This document shows positions 7,910 to 16,917 of a stretch of 64,000 bases of DNA, one piece after another. Source of the stretch: Candidatus Aegiribacteria sp. GTDB taxonomy: Bacteria; Fermentibacterota; Fermentibacteria; Fermentibacterales; JCC-6. A program made the translations under genes and the position numbers. The notes under the pieces were generated by a model. The model searched no databases. It saw nothing but the letters and a program-made list of their open reading frames with translations, and was not told where the DNA came from. Positions within the stretch are counted from its first letter, which is position 1; every line of letters starts with the position of its first letter. The stretch spans positions 1-64,000 of the forward strand of contig JAUVEU010000004.1 of the NCBI GenBank assembly GCA_030594645.1, given 5' to 3'.

Positions 7910-8920
7910 ATGAAAATAGACCATCTCAATGCTCTCACTCTCACTTGTATTGCATTGATACTGTTCCTCGCGATATCCTGCAACTCTCCAGCGGAACCGG
8001 ATACTGGAACCAATCCCAGCGGGAATGTGGTTGCGTGGTTCAACGGGCTGGCTAATACCGTTGATCTATACTTCCCCGAAAGCGATTTGCTGGTATCTAC
8101 AGCCTACATTACCGGAAATGCACCAAATGATCTGCTTTACCTGGGCTCAGACATGCTGGCAGTTCTGAGCTCCCTTTCCTCTGTTCTCCAGGTCGTCGAT
8201 CTGTCCGTATCGGGATCACTCCTTCACGAGATTACCTTTCCAGGAGGCAGCAATCCGTGGGCTATGGCTTACGGCTACGATAAAATCTGGGTAACTCTTC
8301 TTCTCACCGGACAGATAGTGAACGTGTCAACTGAGAGCTGGACAATTGGTGAAACGGTGGATGTCAACGACTATCCTTACGGAATCGCCATTGCATCCGG
8401 TAGCATATTCGTCAGCCACGGCGATTATACCGAACCAAATCCTCCAGGCGGTGTAACCGTGTTAGATGCAGTGACTCTTGAGGAAACCGGCTGGATCGAT
8501 ACAGGGCAGAACACAATCGATCTGTGGTATTGCACTGAAACGGGCAACATCCACGCATTCTCTTATACCTACACAGATGACGGTGTTGTTTCCATTATTG
8601 ATCCTGCCACTGCAACAATTTTATCTCAGATTATTACAGGAGGATGCCCACAATCACCAGTTAGACTGGGTACTTCCTTCGCCTGCTGTGATGGATTTGG
8701 ATCTTCAATATTCTTCTATGACGAATCAGGAACACTTCTTTCAACATGGATTCCCGATTCATCGATTACTCTTGCAGGTCTGGCAGTCAGCGGGGACACT
8801 CTCTATATGACCGACTTTGAAGCGGATAAGGTTTATCGTGCTCTCTTGGAGTCTCAGGTCCTTCTTGGCTCTCTCACTGCCGGAGACGGTCCTCAGGGTA
8901 TAACAGCTATAGATCGGTAA
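7910..8920 (+). CDS. Beta-propeller surface lipoprotein, BtuG-like
   Basis: A 336-residue lipoprotein with signal MKIDHLNALTLTCIALILFLAISC and lipid attachment at the Cys of the LAISC lipobox. The start is ATG 7910, just after AAAGGA; the longer open frame overlapping btuB is not needed. The mature part is built of repeated ~40-residue blade-like units (for example DLLYLGSDMLAVLSS, GSNPWAMAYGYDKIWVTL, DYPYGIAIASGSIFVSHG, GLAVSGDTLYMTDFEADKVY), the pattern of YncE/DUF5074-type seven-bladed propellers. It lies 47 bases after a BtuB-type receptor under a cobalamin riboswitch. In Bacteroides the lipoprotein BtuG is a beta-propeller that binds B12 and caps BtuB, so the same role is the best hypothesis here. 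Orthology is inferred from fold and context only. Confidence 0.8.
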   Translation: MKIDHLNALTLTCIALILFLAISCNSPAEPDTGTNPSGNVVAWFNGLANTVDLYFPESDLLVSTAYITGNAPNDLLYLGSDMLAVLSSLSSVLQVVDLSVSGSLLHEITFPGGSNPWAMAYGYDKIWVTLLLTGQIVNVSTESWTIGETVDVNDYPYGIAIASGSIFVSHGDYTEPNPPGGVTVLDAVTLEETGWIDTGQNTIDLWYCTETGNIHAFSYTYTDDGVVSIIDPATATILSQIITGGCPQSPVRLGTSFACCDGFGSSIFFYDESGTLLSTWIPDSSITLAGLAVSGDTLYMTDFEADKVYRALLESQVLLGSLTAGDGPQGITAIDR

Positions 8921-8977
8921 AGAATTTGCCTGTATATGAGTTTCTTATGATATTCACCTGTTTCAACAGGAGGTATC

Positions 8978-11371
8978 ATGTCCGCTTCTTCTTGTGATTT
9001 GCACGTACACTCTAAGTATTCAAAAGAATCGGGAAGATGGATTCTCAGAGCGCTTAAAGCGCCTGAGTGTTTTACACCGCCTGAATTGATCTATGAGCTT
9101 GCTAAAAAGCGGGGAATGACTTTTGTTACTATTACAGATATTAACACAATTGATGGCTGTCTGAGCATTTCTCACCTTCCTGATACTTTCCTCAGCGAGG
9201 AAGTAAGAACATTTCTGCCCGGCAGAAGAGCTGCTTTACATATCCTGGTGTTCGATCTGACTCCTGAGCAGCATGAAGAAATTATCCTTTTGAGAGATTC
9301 ATTCCCTGGGCTCATGGAATACCTGACCGACCAGGAACTTTCTCATTCACTTGCGCACCCATTCTATTTCCCTGGAACTGACCTGACTACCGAAGAATTC
9401 AAAATGGTCATTAATAACGTCGATCTTGTGGAATCTCTTAACGGCGTAAGATCACGAGATGAAAATATCTCCGTGGCTCCAATTGTAAGATCAATCAGAA
9501 ATGATCCTGACTTCAATGGTTTTACAGGCGGATCAGACGATCACTGCGGAAGGTTCATGGGGCTCACATATACTGAAGTAAAAGATGCAACTAATTTAGA
9601 AGAATACCTGCACGGTGTGAGAAATGGAAAAGGTATCCCGAAGGGTGAGGATGGCAGCGCTATTCGTTCGGCATACTCTGTATACTCCATTGCCTATTCA
9701 TTCTACAGAGACCGCCTTACTGCTAAGAAAATGCCGACCATTGCGACTCTTGCAGCAGACAGGTTTTTCAGGCCATCTATTTCTTCCGATGAACCGACCG
9801 TCTGGCACAAAGCTGATTTCCTTTTCCATCAGGTTATCAAGAAAGCCAGGAAAACCGGCGAATCGGATTTCGAGACGATTTTTGCGGATCAGCTGATAGA
9901 GATAGGAAAGGATCTCAATCTGAGATCGGGCAGTCCAGAACTCGAAGCGGAAGGAATTGACGAAAGAACTTACGAAATACTCAACAGGCTCAGCAATAGC
10001 CTTCTTAAGCACTATTCTTCTCTTCTGATCAAGAGGATTTCGGATGGCAGATTCCTTGATGCTCTTGAAGCATTTACTGCTCTTATTCCTGTTGTCCTGC
10101 TCAATATACCGTATCCTCTAGCTTATCTTAACAGAAAAAAGGGGAGAGAGGCTGTTGAAACCGTATCAGCAGAGTTATGTCCCGAGATATTCAACAATCT
10201 CAGAGATCCCTTTAAAAGGGTATGGTTCACCGATACGATCGACGACCTTAACGGAGTCTCCCGAACAATCCAGAAATATAGCAGGCTGGCTATTGATACG
10301 GGAAAGGATATGGCAGTAATCGCATCGCAGAGCAGACCGCTTTCTTTCCCCGGATGGGTGGTGAATTTCCCTCCGCTCCGCGAATTCCCTGTTCCTGATT
10401 ATCAATCAAAGCTTCTTTCTATCCCTCCATTTCTTGAAATGCTTCGATTTGTTGAGGAGGAAGGTTTCGGGATGATGTACATTTCTACGCCGGGTCCGGT
10501 AGGATTCGCCGCTCTGGGCATATCGCGTCTTCTTGGAATCCCTGCGGCAGGCATATATCACACCGATTACCCGAGGCATGTTAATCATATTGTTCAGGAT
10601 GGTAAAATGGGAGAATTCGCGGGAACAGCTGCTGCATGGTTTTATAACAGTGTTGATACAGTACTTGTTCCCAGCAGATTCTACATGAATGACCTTGAAG
10701 CTATGGGCATTCCAAGAGAGAGGATGGAACTGTTTCCAAGAGGAACAGACTGCGATCTGTTCTCACCTGTTTGGAGATCTGATGAGTTTTTAAGCAAATA
10801 CGGTGGGAATCCGGGATCTATCCGTCTTGTATATGCTGGCAGAGTTTCAAGGGAAAAGGATCTTGATATACTTGCCAGAGCATTCCTTGCAGCGAAGAAT
10901 TCACTGCCTTCTCTTGAACTCTACATACTGGGAGATGGGCCTTACCTTGGAGAGCTTGTTAACGAACTCAGCGGTATGGGCTGCTACTTCTGCGGAGAGC
11001 TGAACGGGGAGGACCTATCGATAGCTTATGCCTCAGGGGATATTTTTGTTTTCCCAAGTTCTACGGATACTTTCGGTAACTCGGTGCTTGAAGCGCAGGC
11101 TTCAGGCCTTCCGGCTATAGTCAGTGACAGAGGGGGACCTCAGGAGATCATTCAACCCGGAAAGACCGGACTTGTTTTCGAAAGCCATAATCCCGAATCC
11201 CTTGCTGAAGCGATTCTTCGGATCGCTTCAGATAAAGAACTGCTGAAATCCATGAGCACGAAAGCAAGAAAGATGGCAATGTCCAGAACCTGGGAAGAAG
11301 CGTTCGATGAATTATGGAACATATCACCTGCAAAACTCAGGACAACAAAAAGAAATGGATCCAGTAAATAG
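8978..11371 (+). CDS. PHP-domain / GT4 glycosyltransferase fusion protein
   Basis: A 797-residue two-part enzyme with a strong AGGAGGT site before its ATG. Residues 1-230 are a PHP phosphoesterase-like domain: DLHVHSKYS (metal ligands), ITDINTIDG, SHSLAHPFYFPG and GGSDDHCGRFMG. Residues ~230-390 are a helical linker. Residues ~390-790 are a family 4 glycosyltransferase: the N-terminal half has a glycine-rich segment GPVGFAALGISRLLGIPAAG and YHTDYPRHV; the C-terminal half has AGRVSREKDLDIL, YILGDGPY and the donor-binding FPSSTDTFGNSVLEAQASGLPAIVSDRGG. It likely transfers a sugar from a nucleotide donor while the PHP domain hydrolyses a phosphoester, perhaps on a lipid or sugar intermediate. 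The substrate is unknown. Its stop overlaps the next start by 1 base. Confidence 0.85.
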   Translation: MSASSCDLHVHSKYSKESGRWILRALKAPECFTPPELIYELAKKRGMTFVTITDINTIDGCLSISHLPDTFLSEEVRTFLPGRRAALHILVFDLTPEQHEEIILLRDSFPGLMEYLTDQELSHSLAHPFYFPGTDLTTEEFKMVINNVDLVESLNGVRSRDENISVAPIVRSIRNDPDFNGFTGGSDDHCGRFMGLTYTEVKDATNLEEYLHGVRNGKGIPKGEDGSAIRSAYSVYSIAYSFYRDRLTAKKMPTIATLAADRFFRPSISSDEPTVWHKADFLFHQVIKKARKTGESDFETIFADQLIEIGKDLNLRSGSPELEAEGIDERTYEILNRLSNSLLKHYSSLLIKRISDGRFLDALEAFTALIPVVLLNIPYPLAYLNRKKGREAVETVSAELCPEIFNNLRDPFKRVWFTDTIDDLNGVSRTIQKYSRLAIDTGKDMAVIASQSRPLSFPGWVVNFPPLREFPVPDYQSKLLSIPPFLEMLRFVEEEGFGMMYISTPGPVGFAALGISRLLGIPAAGIYHTDYPRHVNHIVQDGKMGEFAGTAAAWFYNSVDTVLVPSRFYMNDLEAMGIPRERMELFPRGTDCDLFSPVWRSDEFLSKYGGNPGSIRLVYAGRVSREKDLDILARAFLAAKNSLPSLELYILGDGPYLGELVNELSGMGCYFCGELNGEDLSIAYASGDIFVFPSSTDTFGNSVLEAQASGLPAIVSDRGGPQEIIQPGKTGLVFESHNPESLAEAILRIASDKELLKSMSTKARKMAMSRTWEEAFDELWNISPAKLRTTKRNGSSK

Positions 11372-12636
11372 TGTTCAGCTGGAAGAAACAACATCGTTCT
11401 CCGCATTTATTCAGAAAACTTACAAGGGGAGGCGGTTTCGCTGTATTTCTTTCCAGCAAGATCGCCGTAGCCCTTACACTTTTTGTTTTAGTTATGAGTA
11501 CCGGTATAACCGGATTTCTTATTTTCGCTTCACATAAAACAGGGGTAGTTAAGACAGGCCTTTCGAACAGGCTCGAAGAACTTCAGGCTGTGGATATACC
11601 TACCGAGGAACAACTCTTCGAAAAAGCTCAGATCGAAATGATGCTTGATGAAGACACATTCCTGGGTGAGGTGATACTTGCTGGATACATGACCTCCATC
11701 ACTATAACCACAGTTGGATTCGATGATGTTGTTCGCGATTATGCCTACGAATTCATGAGTGAAAAGTGGAGAAGAGCTTACAATCTATGGGTAACCCTTT
11801 TCGTAATCCTCGCGTACATGGTTATCCTTTATGTGAATGCTAATTTTGTAGCTTACCTTGTCGGTTCACGCCTGGCTGAAACCATGAAGCGACGCTCTCT
11901 TCTAAAGAGGATATCAAAGCTGAACGAACATTACATTGTTTGTGGCTGCACAGGTACTGGATCAGTAGTTATCAACGAATTTCTTCGTGTAGGTATACCT
12001 GTTGTCGGTATAGATACCGATGACAAGCCTTCCCCTGATCTAAGAAGAAAGAAGGGGTTTTACTATTTGTCCCAGGATCGTTCAGACGAGATTATGCTTA
12101 ACGATGCCGGAATCCATAGGGCAATAGGATTTGTCTCTGTACTTTCTGACGCAAGTTCGAATCTTTACCTGACGCTCTCCGCACATCTTCAGAATGATAA
12201 TCTCAAAATTGTCAGCAGGGCAGTAGGAAGCGATAGCGAAGAAAAACTTGCTCTTGTCGGCGCGGATTCCTCATTTGCGCCTTCCGTTGCTGTTGGGAAA
12301 ACTCTTGTAGCTGATCTTCTGAATCAGGATACAATGGATTTCCTTGATAGAATGGTCGAGGATCCGGAGCATAACTGCAGGATGGAGGAATACACAGTTG
12401 AAAAAGGATGTTCATCCATTGGAGCAACTTTTGGTGAACTTGATCTGGGACGGATTTCCGGAGTAAGGATTTTTGCTGTGATGAAAGCTGATAAAAATGT
12501 GATCTACAATCCGGGATTCGAATATACACTGGAAGAGGGGGATATCCTGCTGACAATTGAGTCTCCCGAGCAGCTTCAGGCTCTTGCCCGATTGCTGGAA
12601 CGAGGCAAGCGTCGAAGAAGGAGAAATAGACAGTGA
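11371..12636 (+). CDS. Two-TM potassium channel with RCK (TrkA-N/TrkA-C) domains
   Basis: A 421-residue channel subunit. Hydrophobic segments lie near residues 28-53 and 138-163, with the pore loop between them carrying TSITITTVGFDD, a variant of the TVGYGD potassium selectivity filter in which the second glycine is replaced by Asp. The cytoplasmic part has an RCK-N Rossmann domain (EHYIVCGCTGTGSVVINEFL, then GIDTDD) and an RCK-C domain (SIGATFGELDLGRISGVRIFAVMK). About 50 residues between the first TM and pore loop (EELQAVDIPTEEQLFEKAQ) are longer than in minimal channels. The GTG start overlaps the previous stop by 1 base and the stop overlaps the next GTG start by 4, so this and the following RCK protein are probably made together. 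Confidence 0.85.
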   Translation: MFSWKKQHRSPHLFRKLTRGGGFAVFLSSKIAVALTLFVLVMSTGITGFLIFASHKTGVVKTGLSNRLEELQAVDIPTEEQLFEKAQIEMMLDEDTFLGEVILAGYMTSITITTVGFDDVVRDYAYEFMSEKWRRAYNLWVTLFVILAYMVILYVNANFVAYLVGSRLAETMKRRSLLKRISKLNEHYIVCGCTGTGSVVINEFLRVGIPVVGIDTDDKPSPDLRRKKGFYYLSQDRSDEIMLNDAGIHRAIGFVSVLSDASSNLYLTLSAHLQNDNLKIVSRAVGSDSEEKLALVGADSSFAPSVAVGKTLVADLLNQDTMDFLDRMVEDPEHNCRMEEYTVEKGCSSIGATFGELDLGRISGVRIFAVMKADKNVIYNPGFEYTLEEGDILLTIESPEQLQALARLLERGKRRRRRNRQ

Positions 12637-13415
12637 CTGCAACTGATCACAGATCTACGAAGTGCGTCGTTTGCGGCATTGGTGAAACAGGATTCTGTGT
12701 AGTCAGAGAACTCCTTGAACATGATTTCATTGTATCTGTTATTGATCGCGATACTGAAGCCCTTAAGAGAGTTCAGGAATTGAAACAGAGTATTGCTGTG
12801 ACAGAGGGTAATTGCCTGCTTGACATCACGTTGCAGAATGCTGGTGTTTCAGACGCTGATGTTCTGTATTCCATACTTCCTGATGATAGAAGTAATGTTT
12901 TCCTTTGCCTGTCAGCCAGGAGAATCAATTCGCAATTAACTATCTATTCAATAGCTTCTAATCCTTCCGCAGAGAAAAAACTGGAACTTGTAGGAGCAAG
13001 AAAAACGGTTAACCCGAATAACGCCGAAGGGTTCAGAATATCAAACGAAATGCTCAGACCTAATGTAGTAGCTTTTCTTGATCAGATTGTTTACGCCCGT
13101 AAGCAGACCGCTGGATATCTTAGTATCACCATACCTGAGGGTGGTCCATCTTCCGGATTGTCTCTTTCAAAACTTGAAATACAGAAAATGACCGGACTCG
13201 TAATTATTGCTGTCAGCAGGATAGATAGAAGTATGGTATACAGCCCCTCTGGAGACTTTCGAGCGAATGCGGGAGACTCTCTCATTGCCTTTGGGACAAA
13301 GGAGGATGAAGATGCTCTTCGAAAACTTCTTTCCGATACACCGGAAAGAAAGCACAGATGGGATGGTGTCAGGAATGTATTTCGGTCAAAGAATGGTCGG
13401 GGCGGCCGGATTTGA
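12633..13415 (+). CDS. TrkA-N/RCK regulatory protein; 3' end overlaps a tRNA gene
   Basis: A 260-residue soluble protein with the RCK-N nucleotide-binding motif [18 protein letters not shown], a following acidic strand end ([12 protein letters not shown]), and an RCK-C domain ([23 protein letters not shown] ... [20 protein letters not shown]). No membrane segment is present, so it probably pairs with the channel encoded just upstream, sensing NAD(H) or ATP. The last eight codons (encoding the KNGRGGRI tail and stop) lie in the 3' part of the tRNA-Pro gene on the other strand, and the TGA stop is formed by the T-loop sequence. The conserved domain ends about 20 residues before that overlap. 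Confidence 0.85.
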   Translation: MTATDHRSTKCVVCGIGETGFCVVRELLEHDFIVSVIDRDTEALKRVQELKQSIAVTEGNCLLDITLQNAGVSDADVLYSILPDDRSNVFLCLSARRINSQLTIYSIASNPSAEKKLELVGARKTVNPNNAEGFRISNEMLRPNVVAFLDQIVYARKQTAGYLSITIPEGGPSSGLSLSKLEIQKMTGLVIIAVSRIDRSMVYSPSGDFRANAGDSLIAFGTKEDEDALRKLLSDTPERKHRWDGVRNVFRSKNGRGGRI

Positions 13416-13470
13416 ACCGGCGACCCCCTGCTCCCAAAGCAGGTGCGCTACCGAACTGCGCCACGCCCCG
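13394..13470 (-). tRNA. tRNA-Pro (anticodon TGG)
   Basis: On the minus strand the 77-base gene folds into a full cloverleaf. The acceptor stem is CGGGGCG (13464-13470) with CGCCCCG (13398-13404). The D-arm contains GCGCAGTTCGGTAGCGC. The anticodon stem-loop is CTGCTTTGGGAGCAG with anticodon TGG. The T-arm is CCGGTTCAAATCCGG. The discriminator base is A, and the CCA tail is encoded (13394-13396). Its 3' 22 bases overlap the end of the RCK gene on the opposite strand. Confidence 0.97.
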
Positions 13471-13538
13471 ATTTACCGAAGGCAATATACTACAAATTCA
13501 AAGTACGTTCCCGCAAGAGGCAAATCACTGAAATAGAC

Positions 13539-13568
13539 TTGACTTACATGGCAATATTGTAGCATAAT
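13539..13568 (+). promoter_or_regulatory. Probable promoter of the secreted carboxypeptidase gene
   Basis: TTGACT at 13539-13544 and CATAAT at 13563-13568 are 18 bases apart, about 60 bases before the start codon at 13628. The surrounding 157-base gap between the tRNA and this gene is AT-rich and holds no other coding signal. Confidence 0.5.
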
Positions 13569-13627
13569 ATGTTTCTAAATAGATATATTGCTATGGATTA
13601 GTGCATTTCTGAATTTCTTGAAACGAG

Positions 13628-15316
13628 ATGAGCATTATGTTAAGATTCGCCCTTCTCATTCCCATGATTATTATTAGTGTGTCATCTGCCGGAGACACGA
13701 TGATTGCTGACGATTTCAGTTACTCCATTCCCCATTACTCCGTCAGGCTTGGAAATATAAATCAGATTGACATTAAAATACTTGAGGAACAGGGATTTCT
13801 TATCGAATGGGCTCACGGCGACAAAGCTACTCTTTATGTTAATGCCGATCAGGAGGAGTTTCTGCGGTACCTTGGTTTCATGCCGAGACATGTCCCGATT
13901 CCCGAACCGCTCATTCCTTATCCGTCACTTTTTGATATTTACGATTCTGCTGCGCAAATAGCTTCAAACCATTCTGACATTTGTATTCTTGATACAATCG
14001 GGGTGAGTGTACAACTCAGACCCATTGTAGCTGTTATCGTATCGGATAACCCCGGCGTAGAGGAAATTGAACCGGAGTTGAGAATCCACGGAGGCATTCA
14101 CGGTAATGAGAAGATAGCAACCACTGTAACACTATGTTATCTGAATAAACTCACTGAAGGCTACTCAAGCGACCCTGAATGCCAATACATTGTCAACAAC
14201 AGTGAAACCTGGATAATCCCTGTCCTAAATCCGGACGGATACTACAGCACCAGCAGATACAATGCGAATGGTATCGATCTCAACAGGAACCTCAGCTATA
14301 TGTGGACTCCAGGGGCTTCACATGGAACAAGTCCTTTCTGCGAACCTGAAACGGCTGCTCTTCGTGACCTCACTATGCAGAACTGGCCTGATATAAAAAA
14401 TTTCACAAATCCATTTTCTACCGGTCTTTCACTTCATAGCGGAGCACAATGCATAAACACTGTCTGGAACTACACGGCAAACCCTCTACCAGAGGATTAT
14501 GATCTTCTCGATGCCCAATGCAACAGTTATGCCAATGATCCCGGAATAATCAACTATTTCGGGAGCGGCGGAGCTTTCTGGATAGCTCTCCCAGGTGCAA
14601 GCTGGTATGCCATAAATGGCGATGTTAACGACTGGAGCTACGGCGAGTGCGGTACTATTGATCATACAATCGAGACACATGATATTTTTATGCCACGCGA
14701 CTGGACTGACGTAAACATGGCTCATTACCATGCAATACTGGACTTCTTCACAACCAGCACCTACGGCATCTGGGGAACTGTAACGAACATTTACGGCGAT
14801 CCTATCGATGCCATGATAGCTATAGGAATTTCCGATGGAAGCGATTCAGAAGTCCTTCGATTCTGCCGCACCGATGTTACTCTCGGAGATTACCACAAAA
14901 CCCTTGTGCCGGGCACATACGATATCGAAGTAAGCGCTGATGGTTACATTCCTCAGACTGTTACTGGTGTTGCAGCAGGTTCAGAGGAAAGAGTAGAAGT
15001 TAGTTTTGTTCTATATAATGTAGGTATAGAAGATTCCGAAGTGGGGAATATCGGAACAGGAAGGCTCGTTATATACCCTAATCCTGCGCACGGAGCCCTT
15101 AATATTTCAATCCCTGTTACAGGGGTTGGAGGAACCGTCGCGATTTACGATATTACAGGCCGTTCCGTGTATTTACAGGATATTTCTGCCGAAGCCGAAA
15201 CTCTCCTGTGGAACTGCACTGGACGCAACGGTTCAGAAGTACCTTCCGGTATGTACACTGCGCGATACAACAGCGGAAATTCTTCCTGGACTACAAGATT
15301 CATTGTAAACAGGTAA
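13628..15316 (+). CDS. Secreted M14 zinc carboxypeptidase with C-terminal type IX-like sorting domain
   Basis: A 562-residue exported metallopeptidase. A Sec signal peptide occupies residues 1-21 (ends SVSSAG). The M14 catalytic domain carries the zinc ligands H158 and E161 (GIHGNEK), PVLNPDGY and GIDLNRN for substrate binding, H270 (LSLHSGAQ) as third ligand, and a candidate catalytic Glu in IDHTIETHD near residue 349. A carboxypeptidase-regulatory-like beta sandwich follows ([10 protein letters not shown] ... [18 protein letters not shown]). The last ~85 residues ([41 protein letters not shown]) match the pattern of type IX secretion C-terminal sorting domains, suggesting surface display or release. 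An alternative ATG lies at 13637. It is monocistronic or leads the rpmA-hutI group. Confidence 0.88.
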   Translation: MSIMLRFALLIPMIIISVSSAGDTMIADDFSYSIPHYSVRLGNINQIDIKILEEQGFLIEWAHGDKATLYVNADQEEFLRYLGFMPRHVPIPEPLIPYPSLFDIYDSAAQIASNHSDICILDTIGVSVQLRPIVAVIVSDNPGVEEIEPELRIHGGIHGNEKIATTVTLCYLNKLTEGYSSDPECQYIVNNSETWIIPVLNPDGYYSTSRYNANGIDLNRNLSYMWTPGASHGTSPFCEPETAALRDLTMQNWPDIKNFTNPFSTGLSLHSGAQCINTVWNYTANPLPEDYDLLDAQCNSYANDPGIINYFGSGGAFWIALPGASWYAINGDVNDWSYGECGTIDHTIETHDIFMPRDWTDVNMAHYHAILDFFTTSTYGIWGTVTNIYGDPIDAMIAIGISDGSDSEVLRFCRTDVTLGDYHKTLVPGTYDIEVSADGYIPQTVTGVAAGSEERVEVSFVLYNVGIEDSEVGNIGTGRLVIYPNPAHGALNISIPVTGVGGTVAIYDITGRSVYLQDISAEAETLLWNCTGRNGSEVPSGMYTARYNSGNSSWTTRFIVNR

Positions 15317-15344
15317 AACGATAATTGGAAAGGTTCTTTTAACA

Positions 15345-15602
15345 ATGGCACATAAGAAATCATCAAGCAGTTCTCGTAATGGTCGGGACAGTGCCGGAAG
15401 ACGGCTTGGGGTTAAAGCCGCCGCTGGTTCACTGGTGTCCGCTGGAACCATCATAATTAGACAGCGCGGAACAAGGATACATCCCGGTGTAAACGTTGGA
15501 AAAGGTAACGACGATACTCTGTTTGCTAAAATAGACGGCAGGTTGAAGTTCCACAGCATGGGCGGCAGAAAGGTTGCCTCTATAATCACTGAACAGGCAT
15601 AA
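15345..15602 (+). CDS. rpmA: 50S ribosomal protein L27
   Basis: An 85-residue ribosomal protein L27 with the diagnostic N terminus [18 protein letters not shown] and the central [28 protein letters not shown] motif. The protein extends its N-terminal tail toward the peptidyl-transferase centre of the large subunit. The usual partner gene rplU (L21) is not adjacent: a peptidase gene lies upstream and hutI downstream. The N terminus is of the uncleaved type, without the short leader peptide seen in Firmicutes. Confidence 0.96.
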   Translation: MAHKKSSSSSRNGRDSAGRRLGVKAAAGSLVSAGTIIIRQRGTRIHPGVNVGKGNDDTLFAKIDGRLKFHSMGGRKVASIITEQA

Positions 15603-15612
15603 AAAATTCTTG

Positions 15613-16881
15613 ATGAAGATTCATGCTGATTCACTTATAAGTAATATCGGGGAGCTGGTTACAATGGCCGGCTCCCCGTGTTTACGCAGGGGAGAGGATG
15701 CACTAAATCTTTCCATCATCAACAGTGGAGCGGTTGCTGCACAGAACGGGAGAGTAGTCTGGACTGGTAATTCATCAGATATCTCAGCCAGCATTGAGCT
15801 GGAGCAGGATGCTTTCGAGATGGATGCCGCCGGCAGAGTTGTAACTCCTGGTTTTGTTGATTCACATACTCATCCGCTCTATTCCGGAACCAGACAGGCT
15901 GAGTTTGCTCTCAGAGCTTCTGGCGCGGATTATGAGGAAATCGCCAGTGCAGGAGGAGGAATACTTAACAGTGTTGCAAGAACAAGGATTGCCGTTTCCG
16001 CTCAGATTAAGGAAACACTTTTAAAACATCTCGGAACCATGCTTCAGCTTGGAACAACTACTGTCGAGGTAAAAAGCGGTTATGGGCTTGATTCTGATAC
16101 CGAGCTGAGATGCCTACAGATCGCTTCTGATGTCGCCGAAGGGTGGCCTCAGTCAATGCTGATGACTTTTCTCGGAGCGCATGAAGTCCCGCTTGAGTTC
16201 CTTGATCATCCTGATCAGTACCTTGATTACCTGATTAAAGAAGTTCTGCCTGTTATCAGAGATAGGAAATTAGCCGATTTCGTCGATATATTCTGTGAAA
16301 AAGGAGTTTTCACAGCCGACCAATCAGCTCGCTATCTCAAAGCAGCAGCTGAAATGGGGTTCAAGCTTAAAATTCATGCTGATGAATTCCATGATACTGA
16401 TGGCGCAGCTGTAGCCATCGAAGCTGATGCTTTAAGCGCAGATCACCTCCTGTCAATTTCGAAGAAAAACATAGAACGGATTGCTGCCAGCAATACTGTC
16501 GCAACTCTTCTTCCCGGGACGGCACTCTTTCTCGGAAAACCATTCCCCCCTGGCAGAGAACTGCTTGACGCTGGAGCATGTGTTGCCATTGCAACAGATT
16601 TCAATCCTGGAAGCTGTTTTTGTGAATCAATGCCTTTCATGATCAACCTTGCTGTATGTCAGTGTGGATTTACAATAGAAGAAGCGGTAACCGCCGCCAC
16701 GATTAACGGAGCATCTGCCCTTGGTGTGGCAGATCGCAAAGGTGCACTTGCTCCTGGAATGGATGCGGATATGATACTATGGGATCTTGATGATTACCGT
16801 GGTATTGCTTATCACCTGGCTGTGCCAGATATTGCAGGGGTCATTATTAATGGACACTTGGTTCCCACCATGTTTGATTGA
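15613..16881 (+). CDS. hutI: Imidazolonepropionase
   Basis: A 422-residue amidohydrolase of histidine degradation that opens 4-imidazolone-5-propanoate to N-formimino-L-glutamate in the cytoplasm. Recognisable features are VTPGFVDSHTHPLYSGTRQAEF (metal-binding HxH), GASADYEE-like region ASGADYEEIASAGGGI typical of HutI, TTVEVKSGYGLD, FLGAHEVP, KIHADEF, SADHLLSIS and ATDFNPGSC. An in-frame TTG precedes the ATG by one codon; ATG 15613 is preferred, although neither has a strong ribosome site. No other hut gene is in the window, so histidine catabolism genes are scattered or the pathway is partial. Confidence 0.94.
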   Translation: MKIHADSLISNIGELVTMAGSPCLRRGEDALNLSIINSGAVAAQNGRVVWTGNSSDISASIELEQDAFEMDAAGRVVTPGFVDSHTHPLYSGTRQAEFALRASGADYEEIASAGGGILNSVARTRIAVSAQIKETLLKHLGTMLQLGTTTVEVKSGYGLDSDTELRCLQIASDVAEGWPQSMLMTFLGAHEVPLEFLDHPDQYLDYLIKEVLPVIRDRKLADFVDIFCEKGVFTADQSARYLKAAAEMGFKLKIHADEFHDTDGAAVAIEADALSADHLLSISKKNIERIAASNTVATLLPGTALFLGKPFPPGRELLDAGACVAIATDFNPGSCFCESMPFMINLAVCQCGFTIEEAVTAATINGASALGVADRKGALAPGMDADMILWDLDDYRGIAYHLAVPDIAGVIINGHLVPTMFD

Positions 16882-16892
16882 TGCATTTAGTG

Positions 16893-16898
16893 TATAAT
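16893..16898 (+). promoter_or_regulatory. Possible -10 box before the TPR protein gene
   Basis: A perfect TATAAT lies 20 bases before the ATG at 16918, in the 36-base gap after hutI. No convincing -35 box is seen at normal spacing, and the leader would be very short, so the call is weak. Confidence 0.3.
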
Positions 16899-16917
16899 GT
16901 ATTCAAGAGGATGAAAC

